A stretch of 64,000 bases of DNA from Planococcus maritimus (GTDB lineage Bacteria; Bacillota; Bacilli; Bacillales_A; Planococcaceae). A program made the position numbers and the translations under genes. Below, one piece after another: positions 33,094 through 40,916 of the stretch (position 1 is its first letter; each line of letters begins with the position of its first letter). The notes beneath the pieces were generated by a model. It saw only the letters and a list, made by a program, of their open reading frames with translations. It was not told where the DNA came from and did not search any database. The DNA lies in the NCBI RefSeq assembly GCF_001687625.2, contig NZ_CP016538.2, positions 2,200,501-2,264,500 on the forward strand, given 5' to 3'.

Positions 33094-34119
33094 TTAGTTA
33101 TTTGCCTCAAGCGCACGGTCGATCAAGTCCGCGCCGATTTGGCCTTCGTATTTTTCGTAAACCGGTGCTGCTGCTTCGCGGAATGCGTCGCGCTGTTCAT
33201 CAGTCAAGTCGTTGATCTGCATGCCCTCTGCTTCTAATTGGTCCATGAACTCAGTGTCCTGCTGCTGGGCAAGTTCCCGCTGTTGAGTCCGGAAGTCTTC
33301 AGACGCCTCCATCAACAATTCTTGCAGATCTTCCGGCAAGTCATTGTAGAAATCATCGTTCATGAGAAGAGAAGTCGCTGCATAAACATGGCCTGTCAAT
33401 GTCAGATAATCCTGAACTTCATAAAATTTATTCGTGTAATAAAGCGAAATCGGGCAATCCATTGCATCGTATGTCCCTTGCTGCAAGGCTGTGTATAATT
33501 CGCCGAATGCAAATGGCGAGGCGTTGGCACCGAATGCATTGAATGTATCGGTGTGGAGTGGGCTTTCAAGTGTGCGCATCTTCAACCCTTCCATATCTTC
33601 CGGTTTTTCAATCGGCCCTTCGTTATTGGACACGTGGCGGAAGCCGTTTTCCCCGAACACTAGCCCTTTCAAGCCATTGCTTTCCAAATCAGCCATCAAT
33701 TCCTGGCCCAAATCCCCATCAAGCGCTTTATACGCCGCTTCGTTGTTATTGAACAAGAAAGGCAAATCGAAAACTTGGAATTTTTCGTTGAACGACGCCA
33801 TCGCCGCTACTGCCGGAATGGTCATTTCAATATTGCCGAGCTGTACGGCTTCGATCGCTTCACGATCTGAACCATAAAGCTGACCATTCGGGTATAGTTC
33901 CACTTTCAAGCGGCCATCCGATTCGGCTTCTAGCTTTTCTTTGAAATCGACTGCTGCTACGTGTGATGACTGCTCTTCCGGTACTAAATGGGCGAGACGG
34001 ATTGTATACGTTTCGCCTTCTCCCCCTTCGCCGTCTGACGAACTGCCACTATCCGGGCGTCCGCAAGCGGCAAGGATTAATACAAGCATCAGTAAAATAA
34101 GTCCAGTAAGTTTTTTCAT
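33094..34119 (-). CDS. TRAP transporter substrate-binding lipoprotein (DctP)
   Basis: 341 residues. A lipoprotein signal ends in LILAACGRP (cysteine 19), followed by a Ser/Gly/Glu linker. The DctP domain shows YTIRLAHLVPEEQSSHVAAVDFKEKLEAES, GRLKVELYPNGQLYGSDREAIEAVQLGNIEMTIP and LKMRTLESPLHTDTFNAFGANASPFAFGELYTALQQGTYDAMDCPISLYYTNKFYEVQDYLTLTGHVY; the conserved arginine (MRTLESP) should bind the carboxylate of the ligand. Ligand unknown. The ATG overlaps the gntR stop. Confidence 0.94.
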   Translation of the reverse strand: MKKLTGLILLMLVLILAACGRPDSGSSSDGEGGEGETYTIRLAHLVPEEQSSHVAAVDFKEKLEAESDGRLKVELYPNGQLYGSDREAIEAVQLGNIEMTIPAVAAMASFNEKFQVFDLPFLFNNNEAAYKALDGDLGQELMADLESNGLKGLVFGENGFRHVSNNEGPIEKPEDMEGLKMRTLESPLHTDTFNAFGANASPFAFGELYTALQQGTYDAMDCPISLYYTNKFYEVQDYLTLTGHVYAATSLLMNDDFYNDLPEDLQELLMEASEDFRTQQRELAQQQDTEFMDQLEAEGMQINDLTDEQRDAFREAAAPVYEKYEGQIGADLIDRALEANN

Positions 34120-34781
34120 AGTTCCTCCTGTGAAATGTATTTCAGCAGCCTGTCCTCGATATTGTCGAGATGGGCAGCCAAGTGTTTTTTCGTCTTCTCT
34201 AAATCTCCTTGCTCTAATGCTTCAATGATGGCACCGTGTTCCCCGTGAGCAATCACGGCACTATCGAATACTTTCTTGGATAGCAGTAAAAAGGCGCGGC
34301 TGCCTCCTGTATTGACGGTGTGGATCAATTCCCGTAAACGCTGGTTTGGGTGGTTTTCATAAAATTGATCGTGGAACCATTGATCCCAATCCATGAATTC
34401 CGCAAAATCATGCGCTTGAATCGCTTCCCATTGACGCTCATGGGCATAGCGTAATTCTTTTAAGACATGCTGTTGATCTGCTTTCGATAACCCTTCAATT
34501 CCGTAAATCTCAAGCAATCTCCTGAGCTCCATGATTTCCTTGACGTCCTGGTGGGTAAATCTGGCGACAAGCGCCGGTTTTGTTTTTCTTAACTCGATAA
34601 GCGCATCAACAGCGAGTCTTTTCAGTGCCTCCCGCAGTGGCGTTCGGCTGATCCCTAGCTCTGCTGCGAGCTTTTCTTCCGGTAGTTCGTCTCCTGGCTT
34701 CAATTCTCCAGTGATGATCATTTTTTTGATAGCTTCATATGCCTGTTCCGCTAATGTCGGCTGCTTGACGATTTTTCTCAT
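34116..34781 (-). CDS. GntR family regulator with FCD ligand domain
   Basis: 221 residues. The N-terminal winged helix has LAEQAYEAIKKMIITGELKPGDELPEEKLAAELGISRTPLREALKRLAVDALIE (FadR-type). The C-terminal FCD helical bundle (about 80-210) carries the metal/ligand residues D-x3-H and later H-x-E-H (DWDQWFHDQF, HGEHGAIIEALEQGD). It likely represses its own operon and releases DNA on binding the transported acid. The start is ATG 34781 with GGGAGGAA 2-3 bases upstream. First gene of the TRAP operon, stop overlapping dctP. Confidence 0.92.
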   Translation of the reverse strand: MRKIVKQPTLAEQAYEAIKKMIITGELKPGDELPEEKLAAELGISRTPLREALKRLAVDALIELRKTKPALVARFTHQDVKEIMELRRLLEIYGIEGLSKADQQHVLKELRYAHERQWEAIQAHDFAEFMDWDQWFHDQFYENHPNQRLRELIHTVNTGGSRAFLLLSKKVFDSAVIAHGEHGAIIEALEQGDLEKTKKHLAAHLDNIEDRLLKYISQEEL

Positions 34782-34813
34782 GATTCCTCCCTTCCCATCC
34801 CAAATTTCCACAG

Positions 34814-34828
34814 TGTATACTGTATACA
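34814..34828 (-). promoter_or_regulatory. Probable GntR operator
   Basis: TGTATACTGTATACA, a perfect 15-base inverted repeat just downstream of the -10 box of gntR, over the expected start point. It resembles sites of FCD-type GntR regulators (GTNNTACNNNAC-like TGTATACA). Confidence 0.75.
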
Positions 34829-34831
34829 GAA

Positions 34832-34860
34832 AGTATAGAATACTCATTTTTGTTTGTAAA
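34832..34860 (-). promoter_or_regulatory. Promoter of the gntR-TRAP operon
   Basis: TTTACA (34855-34860), a 17-base spacer and TATACT (34832-34837) on the minus strand. The operator follows 4 bases later. Confidence 0.75.
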
Positions 34861-34995
34861 CATAAATTTCAGAATAAATTCACATTTTAGACATATCCTT
34901 TTTTCGTTAAAGAATCTATACTTTTAAGCTACGGTTCTACCGACCAAACTAACTCGTATGCATATTCTTGTATAAAATAAAAAGGAGTTGTTCAC

Positions 34996-36372
34996 ATGCC
35001 CATCACCGAAACCACTAAATGGGTCGAAATTCTTTCTGGCCGCTTGAATCCTGGCCAAGTATCCACAAGCGAAGGCGAATGCTATCGCCATAGCCACGAT
35101 GAATCTGATCACGCACCTGTAGAACCAGACCTGGTATGCTTTCCTGAAAGCACAAAAGATGTCCAGGTAGTGCTTGCCTTTGCAAAAGAGCAACAAATCC
35201 CAGTTACCGCTTTCGGTGCAGGATCGGGGCTCGAAGGATCCGCCATCCCGGTTCAAAAAGGCATCTCGCTTAATTTCGAACGGATGAACCAAGTGTTTCA
35301 TTTTGCTCCGGAAGATTTGCTCGTTACTGTTCAGCCGGGTATCACGCGCCTTGCCCTGAACCGGCGCATCAATCGGCAAGGTTTGCAGTTTCCCATTGAT
35401 CCCGGAGCCGATGCATCGATCGGCGGCATGGCTGCGACCAACGCAAGCGGCACGACCGCTGTCCGATACGGCGTCATGCGCGACCAAATACTGGACATGG
35501 AAGTGGTGCTGGCAAACGGCAGCATCATCCACACCGGCACAAAAGCCAAGAAATCTTCTTCTGGCTATTCGATTGGCGGGTTGTTTGTCGGCTCTGAAGG
35601 AACGCTTGGCATCATCACCGAAATCACGTTAAAGCTCCACGCCATCCCGGAGCACGTTATCGCTGCCTCGTGCACCTTCGACACTCCACGTGAATGTGCC
35701 GAAGCGGCAAACAATGTGTTATTGATGGGCATTCCGGTTCAACGCATGGAATTCGTCGACGCCCAGAGCATCAAGAAAGTCAACGAATACGGCGGCTACG
35801 GCTTGCCCGAAAAGCATTCACTGTTTTTCGAGTTTGCTGGACTGACACAGTCGGCCAGTGAAGACGCGCGAATTGCAGAAGAGTTGATGACCGATCTTGG
35901 CGCACAGAATTGGCATGTCGCAGTCGATGCTGAAGAACGCGCGACTATTTGGAAAGCGCGTCACGAAATGGCCTACGCTTACCGCCACCAGCCTGGCGTA
36001 TCCGTCACGGGCGGTGATGTCTGCGTGCCAATTTCCAAATTGCCGGATCTATTGGAGCACGGGCGCAAACTGATTGAGGCAAGCGGATTAGAAGGCGGTT
36101 TGCTCGGCCATATTGGCGATGGCAATTTTCATACATGCATCGTTTACGATCCTGAATCCCTAGAGCAAAAACGAGTGGCTTTTGGCATCAATGACCAACT
36201 GGCGTTTCGTGCCATCGAACTCGGTGGCACATGCACCGGTGAACACGGCGTTGGCCTCGGCAAGCAACAGTTTCAAAAAAGTGAACATGGCGAAGCCTTA
36301 ACTCTTTTCAAAAACGTCAAGCAGATGCTCGACCCGGACAACATCTTGAACCCCGGCAAGATATTCGCTTAA
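34996..36372 (+). CDS. FAD-linked 2-hydroxyacid oxidase/dehydrogenase (GlcD-like)
   Basis: 458 residues. The PCMH-type FAD domain (45-225) includes VTAFGAGSGLEGSAIPVQKGISLNFERMN and PIDPGADASIGGMAATNASGTTAVRYG; the C-terminal oxidase domain ends with LGGTCTGEHGVGLGKQQF and MLDPDNILNPGKIF, typical of GlcD/D-lactate dehydrogenases, and VHIGDGNFH-like LLGHIGDGNFHTCI. It oxidises D-lactate, glycolate or a related 2-hydroxyacid. AAAGGAG lies 8 bases before the ATG. Divergent from the gntR-TRAP operon, so its substrate may be what the transporter brings in. No FeS partner gene (GlcF) is adjacent. Confidence 0.9.
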   Translation: MPITETTKWVEILSGRLNPGQVSTSEGECYRHSHDESDHAPVEPDLVCFPESTKDVQVVLAFAKEQQIPVTAFGAGSGLEGSAIPVQKGISLNFERMNQVFHFAPEDLLVTVQPGITRLALNRRINRQGLQFPIDPGADASIGGMAATNASGTTAVRYGVMRDQILDMEVVLANGSIIHTGTKAKKSSSGYSIGGLFVGSEGTLGIITEITLKLHAIPEHVIAASCTFDTPRECAEAANNVLLMGIPVQRMEFVDAQSIKKVNEYGGYGLPEKHSLFFEFAGLTQSASEDARIAEELMTDLGAQNWHVAVDAEERATIWKARHEMAYAYRHQPGVSVTGGDVCVPISKLPDLLEHGRKLIEASGLEGGLLGHIGDGNFHTCIVYDPESLEQKRVAFGINDQLAFRAIELGGTCTGEHGVGLGKQQFQKSEHGEALTLFKNVKQMLDPDNILNPGKIFA

Positions 36373-36679
36373 CTTTGTTTTTAAAAAGCTTCGTCCATGT
36401 AGTTGTGTCGCCTGATACTTGCTCGGGCTTGTGTAAATAAAAAATATCCACGCTCACTTAAACCACAAATAGAACCCCCAGCCAGTTTGCTTACGCATGA
36501 TGGCTGGGGGTTCTTCGGTCAAAATCACGCCCTTTCATAAGCAAGCGCGACTATTCCAGGTCTTAGAGGCTGGGTACTGTATTTGCACAAAAATCTTCCT
36601 TTTGCAGCTCTATTCACTGCTTGGCCTGCAGTTATTGGTATACTTAATAAAAGAAGAACCATTTAAAGGACGGGATGAA
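36373..36679. other. Gap between the GlcD-like gene and the methyltransferase gene
   Basis: About 307 bases. It holds a terminator hairpin (36472-36514) and the presumed promoter of the methyltransferase. An open frame in phase with the methyltransferase crosses the hairpin but has no ribosome binding site at its start, so it is regarded as non-coding. Confidence 0.5.
36472..36517 (+). terminator. Hairpin after the GlcD-like gene
   Basis: GAACCCCCAGCCA pairs with TGGCTGGGGGTTC around a 17-base loop. The T-tract is short (TTCTTC), so termination may be incomplete. The CCCCCAGCCA arm is also present in the terminator at 10116. Confidence 0.65.
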
Positions 36680-37660
36680 TTGAAACCATTATCGCCAATG
36701 GGCGGATTTTTATACACCTATGCTTATCATCAAGACGAAAAAGATTTATGCCAATTGGAAATGCGCGCATTTTTTGGACAGGATACGGATAGCAAAGTCA
36801 TCAAAAGCCATCGTGCCATCGCGCCAGGCAGAAGTCCGTTCATCAAAGAGCGAGTCGAGCTATTGTTTGAAGGACCTGATTTTGCCGCTATCGTAAAACA
36901 AGCCGCACAACTGGATATGGAACAAGCAACATTCAAAGTGATTTTCCCAAAAATCAACGGTCTGGACGCAACTGAGCAAGTAAGCTTTGAAGACAAGCGC
37001 GACATGGAACGCCAAATCGGTTTTGTCATTAAAGGGAAAGCCAATGTCCACAATCCAGATATGATATTTGGCTTGATCCCCTTTGAGGGCTGCTGGCATT
37101 TTGGCATCTACCAATTGAGTGAATCGGTATGGTTTAAACACCAGCAAAAACCGCGTGAATATTCAACAGCGCTCAGCACAAAAACCGCACGGGCGATTGC
37201 CAATATTGCCGTTCCAGAACCGCTAGGCATCAAAGCAATTGACCCCTGCTGCGGCATCGGAACCGTACTGGTCGAAGCGCTATCTATGGGCATCGATATT
37301 GTCGGACGTGACATCAATCCGCTTGTTGTCGACGGCTCGCGGGAAAACATCGCCCATTTTGGCTTGTCCGGTTCGGTCGATTTAGGTGCCATCGCCGACA
37401 TTCAAGAGCAATACGATGTCGCGATTATCGATATGCCTTATAACCTATACACACATGCCACTCCCGATGAACAACAAGAGATTCTTCGCCATGCCTTGCC
37501 GGTCACAGAAAAACTGCTGGTGGTCACCATCGAGCCGATCGACCACATGATAGAAAAAGCGGGATTCACAATTATCGACCGCTGCATTGCCAAAAAATCG
37601 CTGTTCTTACGTGAAATTCTCGTTTGCGAGAAAACTAAGCTGCAGCATGCAACTGCATGA
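36680..37660 (+). CDS. TRM11/THUMP-like SAM-dependent RNA methyltransferase
   Basis: About 326 residues from TTG 36680, where AAAGGACGGGA precedes at proper distance; the next in-frame ATG is 36698. The N-terminal part begins near GGFLYTYAYHQDEKDLCQLEMRAFFG. The C-terminal Rossmann methyltransferase has the SAM loop KAIDPCCGIGTVLVEALSMGIDIVGRDINPLVV and the catalytic VAIIDMPYNLY, a variant of the (N/D)PPY motif of N-methyltransferases. This fits the TRM11/RsmL-related group acting on guanosine of tRNA or rRNA. Substrate unproven. Single gene. Confidence 0.8.
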   Translation: MKPLSPMGGFLYTYAYHQDEKDLCQLEMRAFFGQDTDSKVIKSHRAIAPGRSPFIKERVELLFEGPDFAAIVKQAAQLDMEQATFKVIFPKINGLDATEQVSFEDKRDMERQIGFVIKGKANVHNPDMIFGLIPFEGCWHFGIYQLSESVWFKHQQKPREYSTALSTKTARAIANIAVPEPLGIKAIDPCCGIGTVLVEALSMGIDIVGRDINPLVVDGSRENIAHFGLSGSVDLGAIADIQEQYDVAIIDMPYNLYTHATPDEQQEILRHALPVTEKLLVVTIEPIDHMIEKAGFTIIDRCIAKKSLFLREILVCEKTKLQHATA

Positions 37661-37689
37661 GAAGATCAAACCGCATGTAAGAAAAGCCA

Positions 37690-37732
37690 CATAAAAAATC
37701 ACCCAGGCCACGTTGGTCCGGGTGATTTTTTC
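37690..37732. terminator. Bidirectional terminator between methyltransferase and LysM genes
   Basis: AAAAATCACCC pairs with GGGTGATTTTT, with internal GGCC pairing; A- and T-runs on both sides. Confidence 0.85.
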
Positions 37733-37758
37733 TAGCCAGTTAAGCTTCGACTATGGGT

Positions 37759-38604
37759 CTATTCCAACTCTTGCACGGCGTAAGAAACCATTTCATAGCG
37801 CTCTCCAACACGGACTACCGTAAATGTCATCCGCAAATCGTTGCGATCCGCCAAATGCTGAATCGGGCCATTCCCTTGGTAGAGATTGACCGCGTAATAA
37901 TCGCTGCCCACTTTCACTTCGATGACGCGGCCGTCTGCTAGTCCGAAAGGTTCTTCTGTCGTGAGTTCGAGCACTTTCCCGGTGATTTTAAGTGGCTGAA
38001 GTACCTGCAATTCACCACTTGGCAAGGTGACCGTGCTGCCGAATTGGTTTCGGAGCGTGTATTTCGTATCACCGGACTTTACGTAGTAAGTGGCTGAAGT
38101 TCGATGAATCACACCAACATCGGGGTATAGCGTCAAAACTTGTCCAATCATGATCAAATCGGATGTTAAATTGTTCATTTTCTTGATACTGTCAATGGAA
38201 ACGCCGGTCCGTTTAGAAATGGAGTACAAGGTATCCCCTTTGACCACTTGGTAATTGCGGTTGTCCAGATTCTCCTGGTTTCCGGACCACGATTGGTTTT
38301 TGTGCGGAATGGCGATTTTTTGACCCGCAATAATTCTGGTGCTTGTGGTAAAGTTCGCCGCCATTAGTTGTTCTACGACCAAACCGTATTTTTTTGCGAT
38401 GCTGTAATAGGTATCCCCTTTTTGCACCGTGTAATAACTGGCCACTTCAGTTGCTGCACTCGGGGCCAAGCTTGGTCCGGCTGCTGCGGCTGACGATACG
38501 AGCGCCAATGATAAGAGAATTTTGGAGATCCGTTTCTTCCGTGTCTGCGATTGCGTCTTTATCTCTTGGGCTGGAGAGACAGGCTTCAAATGAAATTCAG
38601 TCAT
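37759..38604 (-). CDS. LysM-repeat protein
   Basis: 281 residues. A cytoplasmic basic stretch (about 1-26), a hydrophobic segment (27-52, ISKILLSLALVSSAAAAG) acting as anchor or signal, then two clear LysM modules: YYTVQKGDTYYSIAKKYGLVVEQLMAANFTTSTRIIAGQKIAIP and YQVVKGDTLYSISKRTGVSIDSIKKMNNLTSDLIMIGQVLTL. A third, weaker copy (YYVKSGDTKYTLRNQFG) follows and a C-terminal domain of unknown fold. It should bind peptidoglycan. No hydrolase domain is seen, so it may be structural or regulatory. Confidence 0.87.
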   Translation of the reverse strand: MTEFHLKPVSPAQEIKTQSQTRKKRISKILLSLALVSSAAAAGPSLAPSAATEVASYYTVQKGDTYYSIAKKYGLVVEQLMAANFTTSTRIIAGQKIAIPHKNQSWSGNQENLDNRNYQVVKGDTLYSISKRTGVSIDSIKKMNNLTSDLIMIGQVLTLYPDVGVIHRTSATYYVKSGDTKYTLRNQFGSTVTLPSGELQVLQPLKITGKVLELTTEEPFGLADGRVIEVKVGSDYYAVNLYQGNGPIQHLADRNDLRMTFTVVRVGERYEMVSYAVQELE

Positions 38605-38849
38605 TTTTTCCTCCCCGCTTTCCTGTTTATTTATTCACTACTTAAGTACCCTTAATCGCATTAAAACAACCATTATTTTGTTATTTTAATGATATTTTAA
38701 CCTAGATAGAATTCGGCGAATTAATGACTCTATCATTTTCTTCATTAAATCGGACGTGAAAACCAGCTATCCTTCACCGGTCTTTTAACCATCAAACTCT
38801 GGAATGCACTAGCACTGTCTTTTCTGATACAAGATGGCATGTAGTATTT

Positions 38850-38878
38850 TTGACTTTAGACATTTCACTAGCTATCAT
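38850..38878 (+). promoter_or_regulatory. SigA-type promoter of the putative leader RNA
   Basis: TTGACT (38850-38855), exactly 17 bases, TATCAT (38873-38878). Start point near 38885. Confidence 0.7.
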
Positions 38879-38884
38879 AAAAAC

Positions 38885-39003
38885 ATGAGTTGTTCGAAAT
38901 TAGCAGCAAGCAGCTGGTGTAACTAAATATTCGGGTAGAGTGAGTCAGACAATTGAGCTGGCGTAACGCCAAGAGAGCTCCAGCTTCTTTTTGGCGTTTT
39001 TAT
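38885..39003 (+). ncRNA. Putative small RNA or attenuator leader
   Basis: A good promoter is followed after about 75 bases by a strong rho-independent terminator: AACGCCAA (38965-38972) pairs with TTGGCGTT (38991-38998), with inner AGCT/AGCT pairing, then T-rich sequence. The left arm can pair instead with TGGCG (38959-38963), giving a 5-bp hairpin TGGCG-TAA-CGCCA, and AGCTGG (38956-38961) can pair with CCAGCT (38980-38985). These exclusive pairings look like an attenuator controlling the gene at 39066. A 13-codon frame (ATG 38885, MSCSKLAASSWCN) lies at the very 5' end and would be leaderless. Confidence 0.5.
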
Positions 39004-39065
39004 TTTGCACAATTATTCTTCAATGAACTTATTGTTTTTATCCCAAAGATAGAAAGGAGAGTTTG

Positions 39066-39632
39066 ATGTTCGGCTTATCCGACTTTCTACCACTCGTTAT
39101 TTCTGCCTTTATTATATTGCCCCTGACGATTTTACTAAGGGAAACCGGCTATTTGATAGCTAGCGCATTGGTCGGGGTTAAAAACCCACGGCTAACGATT
39201 GGTTCAGGACCTAGAGCTTTTAAAATCGGCATTGTGGATGTGCGCAGATATTATCAATTGTATAGCTGGTTTTCGTATGATTCCTTAAAACGAGATGGCA
39301 AAATCGCCTATATTTTTCTTTATGCCAGCCCAATCTTGATGACGCTTTCGCTCGCCTTGACCATTAATGCCGCTCTTGCGAATGACGTCTTCGATACTTT
39401 CATCACTTTCTGGGAACGTTTCGTGTTCTATGCCCTTTTTTATCTATTGTTTGATGTAGTTCCCATGAAGATTCAGGGCGGGATGCCCAATAATGGCATG
39501 ATAATTTATGAGATGCTTCGTTATGGGAAACGGACAGATTACAACAAAACCCCCTTTCTTCCTGCAACTTCTGACGTTGATAAAGAACAGGAAGAAATGC
39601 TTGAGAAAATTAAGCAATATCAAAAGAAATGA
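39066..39632 (+). CDS. Membrane protein resembling a degenerate M50 (site-2) protease
   Basis: 188 residues with about four helices. The first helix pair carries ILPLTILLRETGYLIASALVGVKNPRLTIGSGPRAFKIG. This is the position where M50 metalloproteases have HExxH followed by a GxGP-like strand, but here the metal site reads RETGY, so catalysis is unlikely. The second site (LFDVVPMKIQGGMPNNG) resembles the NxxPxxxxDG motif with changes. Possibly a pseudo-protease or a sensor. Start ATG 39066 with AGGAG 6 bases upstream. A terminator lies right after the stop, and a putative attenuator upstream. Confidence 0.65.
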   Translation: MFGLSDFLPLVISAFIILPLTILLRETGYLIASALVGVKNPRLTIGSGPRAFKIGIVDVRRYYQLYSWFSYDSLKRDGKIAYIFLYASPILMTLSLALTINAALANDVFDTFITFWERFVFYALFYLLFDVVPMKIQGGMPNNGMIIYEMLRYGKRTDYNKTPFLPATSDVDKEQEEMLEKIKQYQKK

Positions 39633-39641
39633 AGTAAATCA

Positions 39642-39677
39642 ACAAAAGCCGTTGAGATAATTCTCAACGGCTTTTCT
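39642..39677. terminator. Bidirectional terminator between convergent membrane protein genes
   Basis: AAAAGCCGTTGAGA pairs with TCTCAACGGCTTTT around AAT. Confidence 0.9.
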
Positions 39678-39690
39678 GTATAGAAGAATC

Positions 39691-39996
39691 TTATATCCAC
39701 CTACTCCAAGAAACGACGAGCGCTATGACGGAGACCATAATAGAAGCAATAACTGCCATGGAACGTTCCCTGCGGATCAGCATCGAACTGATGCCAGAAA
39801 CGAGTGCCACGACAAAGGAGGCTAGGGACATTAGGAGAAAAAATGTCAAAAGCCAGTTATCGGACATCTCCCCATCAAACGTCAGCGACAACTCCTGAAA
39901 TGCGCCGGCAAGGGTTATGATCAACGCCAGCAATAAAGGGACAGCCGTAAAGACTACAGAAATATTGCCAAGCTTGGATTTAGGCCAGATGGTCAT
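39691..39996 (-). CDS. Small membrane protein, unknown function
   Basis: 101 residues with three predicted helices (VVFTAVPLLLALIITLAGAF; WLLTFFLLMSLASFVVALVSGISSML; MAVIASIMVSVIALVVSW). Not recognised. The start is ATG 39996 with GGAGG 5 bases upstream; the frame extends further up without support. It lies 90 bases downstream of the LytTR regulator on the same strand and could share its transcript. Confidence 0.7.
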   Translation of the reverse strand: MTIWPKSKLGNISVVFTAVPLLLALIITLAGAFQELSLTFDGEMSDNWLLTFFLLMSLASFVVALVSGISSMLIRRERSMAVIASIMVSVIALVVSWSRWI

Positions 39997-40086
39997 ATCA
40001 GCCTCCACCTTTCTTCTCGTTTTGCATTCTGCGTAAAGTATTCCACTTGCCCACCCCATTTCCTGCCGCCACGATTGTAAAGATTG

Positions 40087-40737
40087 TTAAAATCCAAGGC
40101 GACTGCGCACCTCGGCGGTATGGTTTTGACTGACTGGGATGGTGGAGCCATCACGCAAGGTCAGCACGTAATTTGACGTGACGTCTTTTGCAATTTCTTC
40201 TATATAGTGTACGTTGACGATGAACGAACGATGGACGGTTAAGAAATAATCAGGCAATTGCTCTTTCAAGTTCTTCAATGTATGGCTTGAGCAATAGGGC
40301 TCTTCGTCTGCATAGAACCAGGTTTTCTTTTGACTGCTCTCAATATGGGAAACTTTGTCGACTGGAATTGGCCGCCAACAGTCCTCTTGCTTACCTGTCA
40401 AAAATGCTAGGGGCTTTTTTCTCCCTACCACGTAATCTGGTGGCAAAGTAATTACTAGCACAGCGTTCTGGTCATCGAGGATGATCGGATAGCCAATCCC
40501 ATAATAAGCGGAACCGAGAACAGCTTCTTCAACATACATTTCCACTTTGCTGCCTTCTTTTGCGACGCGCGCCGCTATGGTACCGGATGACACCGGTTGC
40601 CCTTCTCTTATGGAGAGATCATGAACACCAGCTTTATAGTAGATATACTGATTTTCCACCGCCACAGCGATAGATGCCTCTTTTGGAATCCAGTCTCCGA
40701 TGATGAATCCTACCTGTTCCAGTACAATGTTTGCCAT
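40087..40737 (-). CDS. LytTR-family transcription regulator with N-terminal sensor domain
   Basis: About 216 residues. The C-terminal LytTR domain (about 118-215) shows IPVDKVSHIESSQKKTWFYADEEPYCSSHTLKNLKEQLPDYFLTVHRSFIVNVHYIEEI ... LRDGSTIPVSQNHTAEVRSRLGF. There is no receiver domain; the N-terminal 105 residues (IGDWIPKEASIAVAVENQYIYYKAG ... GSAYYGIGYPIILDDQNAVLVITLPPDYV) look like a GAF/PAS-type ligand domain. Start ATG 40737 has GGGG 9 bases upstream; ATG 40743 is the alternative. Divergent from aceA-aceB, which it may control. Confidence 0.83.
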   Translation of the reverse strand: MANIVLEQVGFIIGDWIPKEASIAVAVENQYIYYKAGVHDLSIREGQPVSSGTIAARVAKEGSKVEMYVEEAVLGSAYYGIGYPIILDDQNAVLVITLPPDYVVGRKKPLAFLTGKQEDCWRPIPVDKVSHIESSQKKTWFYADEEPYCSSHTLKNLKEQLPDYFLTVHRSFIVNVHYIEEIAKDVTSNYVLTLRDGSTIPVSQNHTAEVRSRLGF

Positions 40738-40858
40738 AGCCATTTCCCCTTCCAAGTCCTTTCATCGGAATATTTGGGCTTTCGTCCTTCAATAACAGCT
40801 TTTGTCACTTTTTCAGGACAGACCGAATATTCTGTTATATATTAATATACATCAAAAA

Positions 40859-40876
40859 AACTGTATTAATACAGTT
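40859..40876. promoter_or_regulatory. 18-bp palindrome in the lytTR-aceA intergenic region
   Basis: AACTGTATTAATACAGTT is a perfect inverted repeat, 41 bases before the aceA start. A looser AT-rich dyad lies at 40834-40851. Possible operator for the glyoxylate shunt genes. It does not match the CcpA cre consensus. Confidence 0.6.
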
Positions 40877-40916
40877 GAAATGAAAAATATTTCTACTCTG
40901 GAAAGGGATGGTTGGA

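Larger units (their letters stand above)
38605..39065. other. 460-base gap with a promoter and a structured transcript
   Basis: Gap between divergent genes. Apart from the putative small RNA/attenuator at 38885-39003 and its promoter, no gene was recognised. The region 38640-38830 holds nothing identifiable. Confidence 0.5.

Noticed and set aside
36497-36679. N-terminal extension of the TRM11-like methyltransferase
   Set aside because: It overlaps a terminator hairpin, has no start signal and no methyltransferase-like sequence.
40859-40876. CcpA cre site upstream of aceA
   Set aside because: The palindrome lacks the central CG and the general pattern of cre sites; kept only as an unassigned operator candidate.
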